This document shows, one piece after another, positions 45,392 through 56,869 of a stretch of 64,000 nt of DNA; position 1 is the first letter of the stretch; every line of letters starts with the position of its first letter. Below the pieces are notes generated by a model. It saw only the letters and a program-made list of their open reading frames with translations, did no database searches and was not told where the DNA came from. The stretch is from Pseudomonas putida (GTDB taxonomy: Bacteria; Pseudomonadota; Gammaproteobacteria; Pseudomonadales; Pseudomonadaceae), in contig NZ_CP109603.1 in the NCBI RefSeq assembly GCF_025905425.1, forward strand, positions 2,454,001 through 2,518,000, given 5' to 3'. The position numbers were made by a program, and so were the translations under genes.

Positions 45392-45913
45392 TCAGAGCGC
45401 CTTGCTGTAGAACAACGCGTACGACTCGATCCCGTCGTTTGGCTGCTTGATGCCCGCGTTGGAGTAATGCATGGCGCGGATGCCCACCTTCTGCGCCCCC
45501 GGCAGCTTCAGGCCAAAGCCGATGCGGTCCTCGAAGTTGACCGCAGACCCCAGGCGCTGGTCGCCTACTTCAGTCTTGGAAAACGCCGCCAGGCCAATGC
45601 CGGCCTCGATGTAGGGGGTGTAGGTGAAACCGCTGAATTCGTAGGTGAACACCGGGCTGAACGACAGCGCATGCGCGCCGCTGGCATCGCCGCCTTCCCA
45701 ATAGGTGTAAGCCGCATCCCAGTAACCGGTCACATATCCGGTACTGCTTTGCAGCCATTTCGTGTCCCAGTCGAACGACAGGCCGATGCGGTAGGTCATG
45801 TCGCCTTGGCCGGTGGCGCCCACGGCACCGGATATCTGCGAGGCCTGAGCCAGATTGGCCCCGGCAAAGGCCAGCACTGCAGCGGCCAGCGAAGCAGCGA
45901 GACGGGTTTTCAT
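45392..45913 (-). CDS. pagL: PagL lipid A 3-O-deacylase
   Basis: The 173-residue outer-membrane beta-barrel enzyme has a signal peptide ending AQA-SQIS. The catalytic His and Ser are in RAMHYSNAGIKQPNDGIESY near the C-terminus, with Glu a few residues later; this triad defines PagL. It removes the 3-O acyl chain of lipid A, altering outer-membrane properties. ATG 45913 is chosen because CAGGAG lies 9 bases upstream; an ATG three codons earlier abuts the ribosome site. It is monocistronic by context. Confidence 0.9.
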   Translation of the reverse strand: MKTRLAASLAAAVLAFAGANLAQASQISGAVGATGQGDMTYRIGLSFDWDTKWLQSSTGYVTGYWDAAYTYWEGGDASGAHALSFSPVFTYEFSGFTYTPYIEAGIGLAAFSKTEVGDQRLGSAVNFEDRIGFGLKLPGAQKVGIRAMHYSNAGIKQPNDGIESYALFYSKAL

Positions 45914-46063
45914 CAATGACATCTCCTGATGGTCTACACGGCAAGTGGGGGCTTGAGCCCCTCGATCTTGTGCGGTGACCGGCGCATCCAGACCGGTCAC
46001 ACGAGGTAATACTTTTCTGATTATTGTCCAGATAATCAGAAAGTTGAAAGCTATTTGCCACTA

Positions 46064-46810
46064 TCAGTCGTACGCCGCCTCTTCGTGTTCGCCCAACAGT
46101 CGCCGCTGCCTGGGTGTGGCCTCTTGCAGTACGTGCGGGTTGAATTGCCAATGCAGGTACGGTGAGAACTTCTGCGCCACCATGCGCCGGCCGTAATGCA
46201 CTTGCAGCATGTCGCGCTCGCGGGACTGTGTGCAATTGGCGCCGCCGCTGTGCCAGACATCACTGCGAAACACCAGGGCATCGCCTGCCTTGCACAACAC
46301 CGGATGCGCTTCACGCCCTTGCCATTGCGCTTCGCCCGCCTGCGGTGGGCGAGCGGCACGATGGCTGCCCGGTACGATCCAGGTCGGGCCGATGCTGTGA
46401 TCGATATCACTGAGGTACAGCTGCACGGTCAGTATCTGCATGGGCTGGGTAAAGGCCCCTCGCTCACTGATCCAGGCAGGCAACTGCATGGGCAGGTGGT
46501 CCAGGTGCAGCCCCATGCCGGGATAGCCGGGGTGGCTACGCCAGGCCGTTTGGCCGATCACGTGGCAGTCCTCGCCCAGCGCCGCCTCAGCCAGGTTTAT
46601 CAGGGGTGGAAGATCAAGAAACGGCAGCCACAAAGGGTTGCGGTTGAACACGCATTTGTAGTGTTCGAGCAGCCCTTGGTAGTCCCAATGAATCGGCTGC
46701 AGGTCATCGATGGCGCAGCGCAGCAGCGCGATGCGCAGAGGTTCGAGCACACCGGGGATCAATACGAAACCCCGCTCGTCCAACATCTCCAGTTGCAGAT
46801 CCAGGCTCAT
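46064..46810 (-). CDS. Phytanoyl-CoA dioxygenase (PhyH) family protein
   Basis: The 248-residue Fe(II)/2-oxoglutarate-dependent oxygenase-like protein has a plausible iron triad: His and Asp in MGLHLDHLP (about 100-105) and a distal His in DVWHSGGAN (about 187). A later Arg in SRERDML could bind 2-oxoglutarate. It starts with the PhyH-type ERGFVLIPGVLEP. The substrate is unknown. The following gene on the same strand is pagL, 150 bases on, and the preceding small secreted-protein gene is 57 bases away. Confidence 0.82.
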   Translation of the reverse strand: MSLDLQLEMLDERGFVLIPGVLEPLRIALLRCAIDDLQPIHWDYQGLLEHYKCVFNRNPLWLPFLDLPPLINLAEAALGEDCHVIGQTAWRSHPGYPGMGLHLDHLPMQLPAWISERGAFTQPMQILTVQLYLSDIDHSIGPTWIVPGSHRAARPPQAGEAQWQGREAHPVLCKAGDALVFRSDVWHSGGANCTQSRERDMLQVHYGRRMVAQKFSPYLHWQFNPHVLQEATPRQRRLLGEHEEAAYD

Positions 46811-46867
46811 GGCGATGCGCTCCTGTGCGGCAGGAGTACAAATGTACTCCCACCCGGATTGTGCCCT

Positions 46868-47311
46868 TCAACGCCAATGCAGGTTGACCGTGGCAGGCGC
46901 TTTGCCGTCTACGGCCACCTGCTGCTGTACCGTCTCACCTTGGGCGTTGCCGGTGACTTTGTAATGGCCCGGCGGCAACTGCACATACAGCAGCGGGCCT
47001 ACATCTGTAACACTGAGCACGGGTTGGCCCTGTGCGCTCTGGATGTCGACAGTGGCACCGCTCTGAAACTCGTTGCCGGGGCCTGCCGAGAGTTCGACGT
47101 GCAAGTCATAGCCTTTGGTCTTGCGCAGGGCATTGGCTTCATCCTGGCCGATACCGCCTTGCAGGTAACGGACGCCGTTCTGCTCTTGCTCTTGCAACTG
47201 GACGGCCTGCATGTTGATAGGCGCATTGAGGTCGGCAGCCGCCGCCAGCGTCCAGGGCAAGGCCAGGGTGAACAGCAGCGCCGCGCCAAGGGCATAGTGA
47301 TGATTACGCAT
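46868..47311 (-). CDS. Small secreted protein with carboxypeptidase-regulatory-like domain
   Basis: The 147-residue protein has a signal peptide (LALPWTLAAAA-DLN). The mature part contains GGIGQDEANALRKTKGYDLHVELS and a beta-sandwich-like end (LPPGHYKVTGNAQGETVQQQVAV) resembling the carboxypeptidase regulatory/CNA-B-like fold. It is likely periplasmic. The family occurs widely in Pseudomonas as unnamed proteins, and I know no function. Confidence 0.75.
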   Translation of the reverse strand: MRNHHYALGAALLFTLALPWTLAAAADLNAPINMQAVQLQEQEQNGVRYLQGGIGQDEANALRKTKGYDLHVELSAGPGNEFQSGATVDIQSAQGQPVLSVTDVGPLLYVQLPPGHYKVTGNAQGETVQQQVAVDGKAPATVNLHWR

Positions 47312-47417
47312 GGTAGAACCCTCCTTCTGAGGATGGTTTACCTATTATCCGATCCTCTGGGGGCGCTAGCGTTTGTGCTGATGCGTGGTCGTCAGCTGAG
47401 TTGGCGCCCCACCCGGC

Positions 47418-48290
47418 TCAACTGCCGCGCTGCTCTTCCAACAACTTCACAAACATGCTCAAACTGCGCGAAACAGTCCCTCTTCGCCACACCAGCCAGG
47501 TCTTCAAATACCGAAAATCCTCCGACATCGGCCAAGCACTGACCGTGCTGCACCCCGGCATGTTATCGAGCATGCTGCGCGGCATCATGGCGAGCCCGGC
47601 GCCGGCGCTCACACACGCCAGCATCCCGTGATAAGACTCCATCTCATGGATCTTGCCTGGCACCGCCTGGTCCTGCACAAACCAGTTCTCGAAATGATGG
47701 CGGTACGAGCAGTTGGCGCGAAACGCGTAGATGCTCTCCCCGTTGACATCCTGGGCCCGGCTCACCGGCGCATGGTTTAGCGGCGCGATGACCATCATCT
47801 CTTCTTCGAACACTGGCATGCCCTCAAGCGTCGGATGCAGCAGCGGCCCATCGACGAACGCCGCAACCAGGCGCCCGGACAACACCCCTTCGAGCATGGT
47901 CCCTGAAGGCCCGGTCGAGAGGTCCAGGTCGACCTTGGGATAGCGCTGGTTGTATGCCGCCAACAACGCCGGGATACGCACCGCCGCCGTGCTTTCCAGC
48001 GAGCCCAGGGCAAAGGTGCCCTGTGGGTCTTCGCCCGCCACGGTCAACCGCGCCTCGTGCACCAGGTCAAGAATACGCCGGGTGTACTCAAGAAAATTCC
48101 AGCCCGCTGGCGACAGGCGCAAGCGGCTTTTTTCGCGGATGAACAGCTCTACCCCCAAGTCTTCCTCCAACTGCTTGATGCGCGTGGTCAGGTTCGAGGG
48201 CACCCGATGGATATGCTGCGCGGCGGCACTGATGCTGCCCTGCTCGGCCACTGCCTTGAAGATTTCCAGTTGCACCAGGTCCACAGTCAT
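47418..48290 (-). CDS. LysR family regulator divergent from sad (PtrR-like)
   Basis: The 290-residue protein has a LysR helix-turn-helix at the N-terminus ([33 protein letters not shown], about 14-46) and an effector domain from about 88. The [15 protein letters not shown] recognition helix is characteristic of the PtrR/YneJ subgroup, which in enterobacteria is also divergent from sad. Control of succinate-semialdehyde oxidation from amine or GABA catabolism is therefore the best inference. The 100-base spacer contains AATG-N7-CATT at 48303-48317 as a possible weak operator. Confidence 0.88.
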   Translation of the reverse strand: MTVDLVQLEIFKAVAEQGSISAAAQHIHRVPSNLTTRIKQLEEDLGVELFIREKSRLRLSPAGWNFLEYTRRILDLVHEARLTVAGEDPQGTFALGSLESTAAVRIPALLAAYNQRYPKVDLDLSTGPSGTMLEGVLSGRLVAAFVDGPLLHPTLEGMPVFEEEMMVIAPLNHAPVSRAQDVNGESIYAFRANCSYRHHFENWFVQDQAVPGKIHEMESYHGMLACVSAGAGLAMMPRSMLDNMPGCSTVSAWPMSEDFRYLKTWLVWRRGTVSRSLSMFVKLLEEQRGS

Positions 48291-48368
48291 TCTCCAAACG
48301 TGAATGTTTCGCTCATTATTATTCAGTTTTCATTAAATCCCTACCCCACTAGTCTGGCGTCACTGATT

Positions 48369-48376
48369 AACAACAA
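48369..48376 (+). promoter_or_regulatory. Crc/Hfq-type motif before sad
   Basis: AACAACAA matches AAnAAnAA and lies 14 bases before the sad start codon, overlapping the translation initiation region. Confidence 0.4.
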
Positions 48377-48390
48377 CGAGAGTGTCCGCC

Positions 48391-49776
48391 ATGAGCGCGA
48401 TCAGCAGCCTGACCCATGCCATCTCCCTCGACCCGCACAGCGGCGAGCAGATTGGCGCCTACCCCTTCGATACCGACGCCGCACTGGAAGCGGCGCTGCA
48501 ACGTGCCAAGGTAGGCTATGGCCAATGGCGTCTGGTGTCGCTGGGACAGCGCAGCGAATACCTGCTTGCCCTGGCCAGCACCCTCGAAAGCAAAGCCGAA
48601 GCGTTTGCACAAATGATCAGCCGGGAAATCGGCAAGCCGATCACCCAGGCCCGTGGCGAAGTGAGCAAGTGTGTCGGGCTGTGCCGCTGGTACGCCGAGC
48701 ACGGCCCGGCCATGCTGGCAGCGGAGCCGACGCAGATCGAAAAAGCGCGCATCGAGTACCGCCCGCTGGGCCCGATCTTGGCCGTGATGCCGTGGAACTT
48801 CCCGATCTGGCAGGTACTGCGTGGCGCCGTGCCGGCGATCCTCGCCGGTAACACCTACGTGCTCAAGCACGCCCCGAACGTCATGGGCAGTGCCTACTTG
48901 CTGGGCGAACTGTTCAAGGATGCCGGCCTGCCTGAAGGCGTTTTCGAAGTACTGAACGTGACCCCGGACGGCGTCACTCGCGCCATCAACGACCCGCGCA
49001 TTGCCGCCGTGACGCTGACCGGCAGCGTGCGCGCTGGCATGGCGATCGGTGCCCAGGCCGGCGCCGCCCTGAAGAAGTGCGTGCTGGAGCTGGGTGGGTC
49101 CGACCCGTTCATCGTCCTGGCCGACGCCGACCTGGATGCCGCGGTCAAGGCCGCTGTCATCGGCCGCTACCAGAACACCGGCCAGGTCTGCGCCGCAGCC
49201 AAGCGCCTGATCGTCGAAGAGAGCATCGCTGATGCGTTCACCCTCAAGTTCGTCGAGGCAACGCGCCAGTTGAAAGTCGGTAACCCGCTGGAAGACGACA
49301 CCTACATCGGCCCGATGGCCCGTTACGACCTGCGCGACGAACTCGATGGCCAGGTTCAGGCGACCCTCGCCGAAGGCGCCACCCTGCTGCTGGGTGGCAA
49401 CAAGGTCGAAGGCGTGGGCAACTTCTACGCACCGACCGTGTTCGCCAACGTCACCCCGGAAATGACGGCGTTCAAACAGGAGCTGTTCGGGCCGGTGGCG
49501 GCGATCATCACCGCGCGGGATGCCGACCATGCGGTGGCGCTGGCCAACGACAGCGAGTTCGGCTTGGCGGCGACCATTTACACGGCCGACTACGCCCTGG
49601 CCGAGCGCATGACTGCGGCGCTGGATACCGGTGGCGTGTTCATCAACGGTTACTGCGCATCCGACCCCCGCGTCGCCTTCGGTGGCGTGAAGAAGAGCGG
49701 TTTTGGCCGTGAGCTGTCGCACTTTGGTGTGCGCGAATTCACCAATGCCCAGACGGTGTGGCTGGATCGAAACTGA
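48391..49776 (+). CDS. sad: Succinate semialdehyde dehydrogenase, Sad type
   Basis: The 461-residue aldehyde dehydrogenase oxidises succinate semialdehyde to succinate with NAD(P)+. WNFPIWQVLRGAVPAILAGN (about 133-152), catalytic Glu in VLELGGSDPF (about 232) and nucleophile Cys in NTGQVCAAAKR (about 266) are present. The compact length and divergence from a PtrR-like LysR gene match E. coli Sad/YneI rather than GabD. It would complete degradation of amines processed by the gamma-glutamyl module 3 kb to the right. ATG 48391 is used rather than GTG 48382. Confidence 0.93.
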   Translation: MSAISSLTHAISLDPHSGEQIGAYPFDTDAALEAALQRAKVGYGQWRLVSLGQRSEYLLALASTLESKAEAFAQMISREIGKPITQARGEVSKCVGLCRWYAEHGPAMLAAEPTQIEKARIEYRPLGPILAVMPWNFPIWQVLRGAVPAILAGNTYVLKHAPNVMGSAYLLGELFKDAGLPEGVFEVLNVTPDGVTRAINDPRIAAVTLTGSVRAGMAIGAQAGAALKKCVLELGGSDPFIVLADADLDAAVKAAVIGRYQNTGQVCAAAKRLIVEESIADAFTLKFVEATRQLKVGNPLEDDTYIGPMARYDLRDELDGQVQATLAEGATLLLGGNKVEGVGNFYAPTVFANVTPEMTAFKQELFGPVAAIITARDADHAVALANDSEFGLAATIYTADYALAERMTAALDTGGVFINGYCASDPRVAFGGVKKSGFGRELSHFGVREFTNAQTVWLDRN

Positions 49777-49786
49777 TTGCTGGATT

Positions 49787-49806
49787 GGGGCTGCCTTGCG
49801 GCCCCA
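49787..49806. terminator. Hairpin between sad and the convergent helicase gene
   Basis: GGGGC and GCCCC arms around a short loop lie between the two converging stop codons; a modest hairpin without a T-run. Confidence 0.35.
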
Positions 49807-49812
49807 CTCGCT

Positions 49813-51726
49813 TTAATCCCTGGCCTGATCCTTCACCCAGTCCAACATCCCCCCCGGCACGATCAACTCATGCCGTGCCCGCGAACAAGCGGTATACAGG
49901 CCCGCCAGCATCCGCGCCCGTTCGTTGCGATTGCCCGCCGCCACCGGCGTGACCATCAGCTCCGGTGACACCATCACCCGGGCGAACTCCATGTTCTTCA
50001 CGTCCCGCACCCGCCCCAAAAACAGCTTGGGCGCCTTGTCCCAGCGATAACGGCTCTTGGCCTTGGCAAAATGCTCTGGCGTGTAGCCCTTGCGCAGCAT
50101 GTTCGCCACCGCCACGAAGGCCTTGTCATCGCCCTTGTCCTGCTCCAGCGCCTGCCAGCTGGCATAGCGGAACAACATCGGGTGACGCGGCCGGGTGCCG
50201 TAGCGGTACAGCTCGATGCAGTCCTCGACGAACAGCTCGAAATCCTTGCGCGCACTTTTGAGCAGCACAAACGGCACACCTTGGTGAGTGAGACGCTGGA
50301 ACCAGCCGAACAGGCCCCATTCGTCATCGACGATCAGCGCCGTGGGCTGTTCGGGTACTGTGACGGTGTCGAAGAAGCTGACCCGGGTGTAGTGCTCTGC
50401 ACTGCCACTGAACGCCGCCTGGATCTTGGCCGGGTGCGCCTGAATCAATGGGTTGAGAACGTTGTCCATCGCAGGCCCGGCACGCAGCGAATGGTCGATA
50501 TAGCGCTGACGGATGAAGCCACCGTGGTGTGGGCTCAGGCCATTGAGGTTCTGCAACTCGTCACCCAAGGCGATGATCGACTGCGGGCTGCGGTCCAGCA
50601 CGGCGAGCATCGGTGCCGACAGTTCATGGGCCTCATCGACGATGACGTGGGTGTACCGGCTGTCGATCACCTCCAGTGTCAACGACAGCAGTTTGACCCG
50701 GTGGTAGTCACGCACCGGCAGCTGAATGTCGCGCGCTGAAGGGCGAATCAGCTCTTGCCAGTACAACCGGGCCTTTTCCAGCAGCACTTCCTGATCCAGC
50801 GGTGACGTGCCAGGGCCCGCCCAGGGCAGGTGGTGCAGCTCGATCTGGGTATCGCCGGTTCGGCAGAAGCTGCGCACGGCCTTGATACACAAGGCAACGA
50901 CATCGCGGGCGGCCAGCGGGCCGATATCGGGGATATTCAACCACTTCACCACCTGCGCTTCCTGCGGGCGCCAGGACAGCTTGGTGCGATACGGGTCGCG
51001 CAAGCGCCAACCGTTACTGGTGAGGTCACGGTTCAGAATCTCGTCTGCCAGTTGGCCGAAGGTCAGCGCGGTGTATGCCTGAGCATCCTTGACGCGTGCC
51101 TGCAAGGCGCGCAACTGGCCCTCGGTCAACGCCAGCAACAGTGTGCGCTGGGGATCGAGCAAGCGGGCGAACTGGTGGATCAAGAAAGTCTTGCCGGTTC
51201 CAGCAAAACCTTGCACCGCAACAGACTCGTCGACACCTGACAGAAACTCGCGCAGCAGGCGGTTTTGTTGATCGCTCAGCAATAGATCGCTGGCCAACGA
51301 TGGCAGGTAGACCGGGTGTAGCGGCGTGACCTGTTGCCGGTAGCTATCGGCAAACTGGAAATTCCACTGGCCTTCGGCATCGTGCAAGTCCTCGACGTCG
51401 TACTTGACCTCGGCAGACAACAGACCGATACCATTCTCACCCAGCATGCCAAGGCCCATGGCGAACGCCTCGCGGTCGAAGTGCTGCGCCACCTGGCCCT
51501 GAAAGCGGCCCGGTGCGGCGATTTCGACTTCGTTGGCGATACGCACGATTTCAGCGAAACGCCGCTCCTGCGCGTCTGCCGTTGCGGTGGCGGGCTGGCG
51601 CGGCAGGTTCTGCACGAACAGCACCGCCGCGGCCTCCATTAAGCTGGCAGTCGGGAAAAAATCGCGGGCGGTGGGCTCGCTGGCAAGGCGGTCGGCTTGG
51701 TCGCTGGGCAATGGCAGGTAGAACAT
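49813..51726 (-). CDS. UvrD/Rep-like SF1 helicase family protein with unknown N-terminal domain
   Basis: The 637-residue protein has Walker A GFAGTGKTF (about 172), Walker B HVIVDEAHEL (about 360), the switch ALGDELQNL and a motif VI-like YTACSRARHELIV near the C-terminus, together an SF1 helicase/translocase engine. Residues 1 to about 160 match nothing I recognise (ARDFFPTASLMEAAAVLFVQ). Such solitary SF1 proteins may act in repair or defence, but no nuclease, methylase or other defence partner is adjacent. ATG 51726 has GAGGT 5 bases upstream; longer starts would run into the AraC gene. Confidence 0.85.
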   Translation of the reverse strand: MFYLPLPSDQADRLASEPTARDFFPTASLMEAAAVLFVQNLPRQPATATADAQERRFAEIVRIANEVEIAAPGRFQGQVAQHFDREAFAMGLGMLGENGIGLLSAEVKYDVEDLHDAEGQWNFQFADSYRQQVTPLHPVYLPSLASDLLLSDQQNRLLREFLSGVDESVAVQGFAGTGKTFLIHQFARLLDPQRTLLLALTEGQLRALQARVKDAQAYTALTFGQLADEILNRDLTSNGWRLRDPYRTKLSWRPQEAQVVKWLNIPDIGPLAARDVVALCIKAVRSFCRTGDTQIELHHLPWAGPGTSPLDQEVLLEKARLYWQELIRPSARDIQLPVRDYHRVKLLSLTLEVIDSRYTHVIVDEAHELSAPMLAVLDRSPQSIIALGDELQNLNGLSPHHGGFIRQRYIDHSLRAGPAMDNVLNPLIQAHPAKIQAAFSGSAEHYTRVSFFDTVTVPEQPTALIVDDEWGLFGWFQRLTHQGVPFVLLKSARKDFELFVEDCIELYRYGTRPRHPMLFRYASWQALEQDKGDDKAFVAVANMLRKGYTPEHFAKAKSRYRWDKAPKLFLGRVRDVKNMEFARVMVSPELMVTPVAAGNRNERARMLAGLYTACSRARHELIVPGGMLDWVKDQARD

Positions 51727-51800
51727 CGGGACCTCGGGTGGAAACAGGTCGGCACGATAGCAACTTTCCGTGGGGGGTGCTGGACTGCGTGTTGCTGCCC

Positions 51801-52700
51801 TCAGCCCCTGCCCCGCTTCAGGGTCTCGCTCGGCAACTCCTTGAACAACTGCCGGTAACTCTCGGAAAACCGCCCCAGATGCCAGAACGACCAGCGCATG
51901 GCCACCTCCGCCACCGTCACATCCCCCTGGCGCAACAAGTCTCGGCGCGTGCCATTGAGCCGGCGCAGCCGCAGCCAGTGCGCCGGCGGCATACCGGTGA
52001 AGGCCTTGAACGCCTGCTGCAACTGGCGCAGAGAAACACCGGCCACATCGGCCAACGCCATCAGATTGAGCGTTTCTTCGGGGCAATCCGCCGCCCATTC
52101 ACTGACCCGGCGCATGATCTCGCGTGCTTCACTTCGCCTCCCCAGCGCACCGCCGTCCAGCCGCTGGCAGGCGCTGTCGAGGATGAACAGGCAATCTTCA
52201 AGCAGTTGCTCTGCCAGCGCCTCGCCCTGCAGCGGGCAATCGGCTTTGCCCAGGCGGGTCAAGGTGGCGCTCAGCCAACTGCCGAACAACGCGTTCTGGC
52301 CACTGCCCAACGGCACCATGAACAACCCTTCAAGGCGCTGCGGATCGAGGCCATGGCGAGCCAGGAACGCCTGGTCGAACACCACCGCAACTTCTTCGTA
52401 GTTTTCCGGGGTGATCCAGATATTGCGGCTCTGCTCGTTGAGCAGGTAAAGGCTGTTTTCACTGCGGTCGAAGCAGAACGCCAGCGACCCGCTTGGGGGG
52501 CGGAAGAACTGCTCGACACGGGTATTCAGACGTTCTTCATACACCTCCACGCCATCGAGCCCCAGGCAACGCAGTTCACCGCTGAAATGACCCGGCGACA
52601 TTTGCCGGTACTGCTGTTGCCAGCCGGGGGTGGCACGCACCTGTTCAGTGACATCGGTGGTGTGGAAAGCCTGGACCTGTAAGGCATTGAGCGTTGTCAC
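51801..52700 (-). CDS. AraC family regulator of the gamma-glutamylation module
   Basis: The 299-residue protein has an AraC-type DNA-binding end: LMALADVAGVSLRQLQQAFKAFTGMPPAHWLRLRRLNGTRR then VAEVAMRWSFWHLGRFSESYRQLFKELPS. The N-terminal 170 residues form an effector domain without a named family. The start is probably GTG 52700 (AGGA 6 bases upstream); an ATG at 52829 would place the protein across the promoter region. It is divergent from the glutamine-synthetase-like gene by 150 bases and likely activates it in response to an amine such as ethanolamine or putrescine. Confidence 0.83.
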   Translation of the reverse strand: MTTLNALQVQAFHTTDVTEQVRATPGWQQQYRQMSPGHFSGELRCLGLDGVEVYEERLNTRVEQFFRPPSGSLAFCFDRSENSLYLLNEQSRNIWITPENYEEVAVVFDQAFLARHGLDPQRLEGLFMVPLGSGQNALFGSWLSATLTRLGKADCPLQGEALAEQLLEDCLFILDSACQRLDGGALGRRSEAREIMRRVSEWAADCPEETLNLMALADVAGVSLRQLQQAFKAFTGMPPAHWLRLRRLNGTRRDLLRQGDVTVAEVAMRWSFWHLGRFSESYRQLFKELPSETLKRGRG

Positions 52701-52852
52701 GCATTGTCCTGTATGCACTCTTTTGGTGCATTGATTGCCGAATAAAGTGGATAGATTGCCCCTGGGGGCTGCGACCAAGATAGTCTCCAGCGCGTCACCT
52801 GGGAAGCCACCCGCTCCTGCCGCGCACACAAAAACCCAACCAAGAGGTCTGT

Positions 52853-55364
<2,512 letters not shown>

Positions 55365-55378
55365 GCCGAGAACGCACC

Positions 55379-56674
55379 ATGCCTTTCGATACCCTGCACA
55401 CCGCTTCGTACTACGCCGCCACGGCACGCGACACGGCGCCCTACCCCAGCCTGGACGGCGAACTGACGGCCGATGTCTGCGTGGTTGGCGGCGGCCTGAC
55501 CGGGGTCAATACCGCACTGGAGCTTACCGAACGCGGTCTTTCGGTGATCCTGCTCGAAGCCCGGCGCATCGGCTGGGGTGCCAGCGGGCGCAATGGCGGC
55601 CAGCTGATTCGTGGCATCGGCCATGACGTCAGTGGTTTTACCCGCTATGTCGGCCAGGACGGCGTCCGTTACCTGCAACAGGCCGGCATCGATTCGGTCG
55701 CGTTGGTGGCCAGGCGCATCGAGCAATACGGCATTGCCTGCGACCTGCGTTGGGGCTTCTGCGAACTGGCCAACACTCCCGCCCAATTTGCCGCCTTCAA
55801 AGCTGAACAGGAGGACCTGGCCGCGCTGGGTTACCGCCCCGAAACACGCCTGGTCAGCCCCGAGCACCTGCACCAGATCGTCGCCAGCGACCAGTACGCC
55901 GGTGGCCTGGTAGACATGGGCTCAGGCCATCTGCACCCACTGGACCTGGTGCAGGGCGAGGCACGCGCGGCCGTAGGCCTGGGCGTACGCATCTTCGAGC
56001 AGAGCCCGGTGCTACGCATCGAGCATGGCCCCACCGTGACCTTGCATACCGCCCGAGGCAAGGTCAGGGCACACAGCCTGGTGCTTGGCTGCAACGCGCA
56101 CCTCGATGAACTGGAACCGCGCCTGAGCGGCAAGGTGCTGCCAGCCGGCAGCTACGTGGTGGCCACCGAGCCGCTGCCTGAAGCGCTCGCCAGCACCCTG
56201 ATCCCGCAGAACATGGCGCTGTGCGACCAGAAGGTCGGCCTGGACTACTACCGCCTCACCGCCGACCGCCGTTTGTTGTTCGGTGGCGCCTGCCATTATT
56301 CCGGTCGCGACCCCAAGGACATCGCCGCCTACATGCGACCGAAAGTGCTCAAGGTGTTCCCGCAACTGGCCGAAGTGCGCATCGATTACCAATGGGGCGG
56401 CATGATCGGCATCACGGCCAACCGTTTCCCCCAGGTTGGGCGGCTGAGCCAGCACCCGAACGTCTACTACGCCCAAGGCTACTCGGGGCACGGGCTGAAC
56501 GTGACCCACTGGACAGCCAAGCTGCTGGCCGAGGGCATTGCGGTTGGCCACAGCCACGGGCTGGACGTGTTCAGTGCGGTACCGCACCTGACCTTCCCGG
56601 GCGGCAAGGCGCTGCGCTCACCGCTGCTGGCGTTGGGGATGTTGTGGTATCGGTTGCGCGAGGTGTTGGGGTAG
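55379..56674 (+). CDS. FAD-dependent amine oxidase, gamma-glutamylputrescine oxidase-like
   Basis: The 431-residue DAO-type flavoprotein has a dinucleotide-binding start DVCVVGGGLTGVNTALELTERG (about 32-53), the GWGASGRNGGQLIRGIG segment typical of PuuB (about 64-80) and a C-terminal YYAQGYSGHGLNVTHWTAKLLAE. PuuB oxidises gamma-glutamylputrescine to the aldehyde and H2O2. It starts 14 bases after the binding-protein gene, so the ligase, binding protein and oxidase genes are one operon. The 23-bp-stem hairpin at 56695-56744 ends it. Confidence 0.92.
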   Translation: MPFDTLHTASYYAATARDTAPYPSLDGELTADVCVVGGGLTGVNTALELTERGLSVILLEARRIGWGASGRNGGQLIRGIGHDVSGFTRYVGQDGVRYLQQAGIDSVALVARRIEQYGIACDLRWGFCELANTPAQFAAFKAEQEDLAALGYRPETRLVSPEHLHQIVASDQYAGGLVDMGSGHLHPLDLVQGEARAAVGLGVRIFEQSPVLRIEHGPTVTLHTARGKVRAHSLVLGCNAHLDELEPRLSGKVLPAGSYVVATEPLPEALASTLIPQNMALCDQKVGLDYYRLTADRRLLFGGACHYSGRDPKDIAAYMRPKVLKVFPQLAEVRIDYQWGGMIGITANRFPQVGRLSQHPNVYYAQGYSGHGLNVTHWTAKLLAEGIAVGHSHGLDVFSAVPHLTFPGGKALRSPLLALGMLWYRLREVLG

Positions 56675-56694
56675 TGCTTGCCTTGAGGGGTGTT

Positions 56695-56744
56695 GCGCCT
56701 GTGAAATCGAGCGCCGCGCGGGCGGCGCTCGATTTCACAGGCGC
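56695..56744. terminator. Long perfect hairpin after the oxidase gene
   Basis: A perfect 23-bp stem (GCGCCTGTGAAATCGAGCGC... and its complement) has a 4-nt loop. No T-run follows. Such GC-rich repeats occur at Pseudomonas gene ends and act as terminators or message-stabilising hairpins. Confidence 0.75.
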
Positions 56745-56869
56745 CACAAATCCACCGTCAACCACCTCTCAACCAGCCCCCCCTCTCCAAGAAATCCCCT
56801 GACCACTGGCCAACTGCTCCGCACCTGCTAGCGTTGTTCTGGCCGACCTCTCATGGATGCGCCTTCATC

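Noticed and set aside
46196..47542. A 448-residue plus-strand open frame over the PhyH and secreted-protein genes
   Set aside because: It is a shadow of two minus-strand genes with proper starts and motifs.
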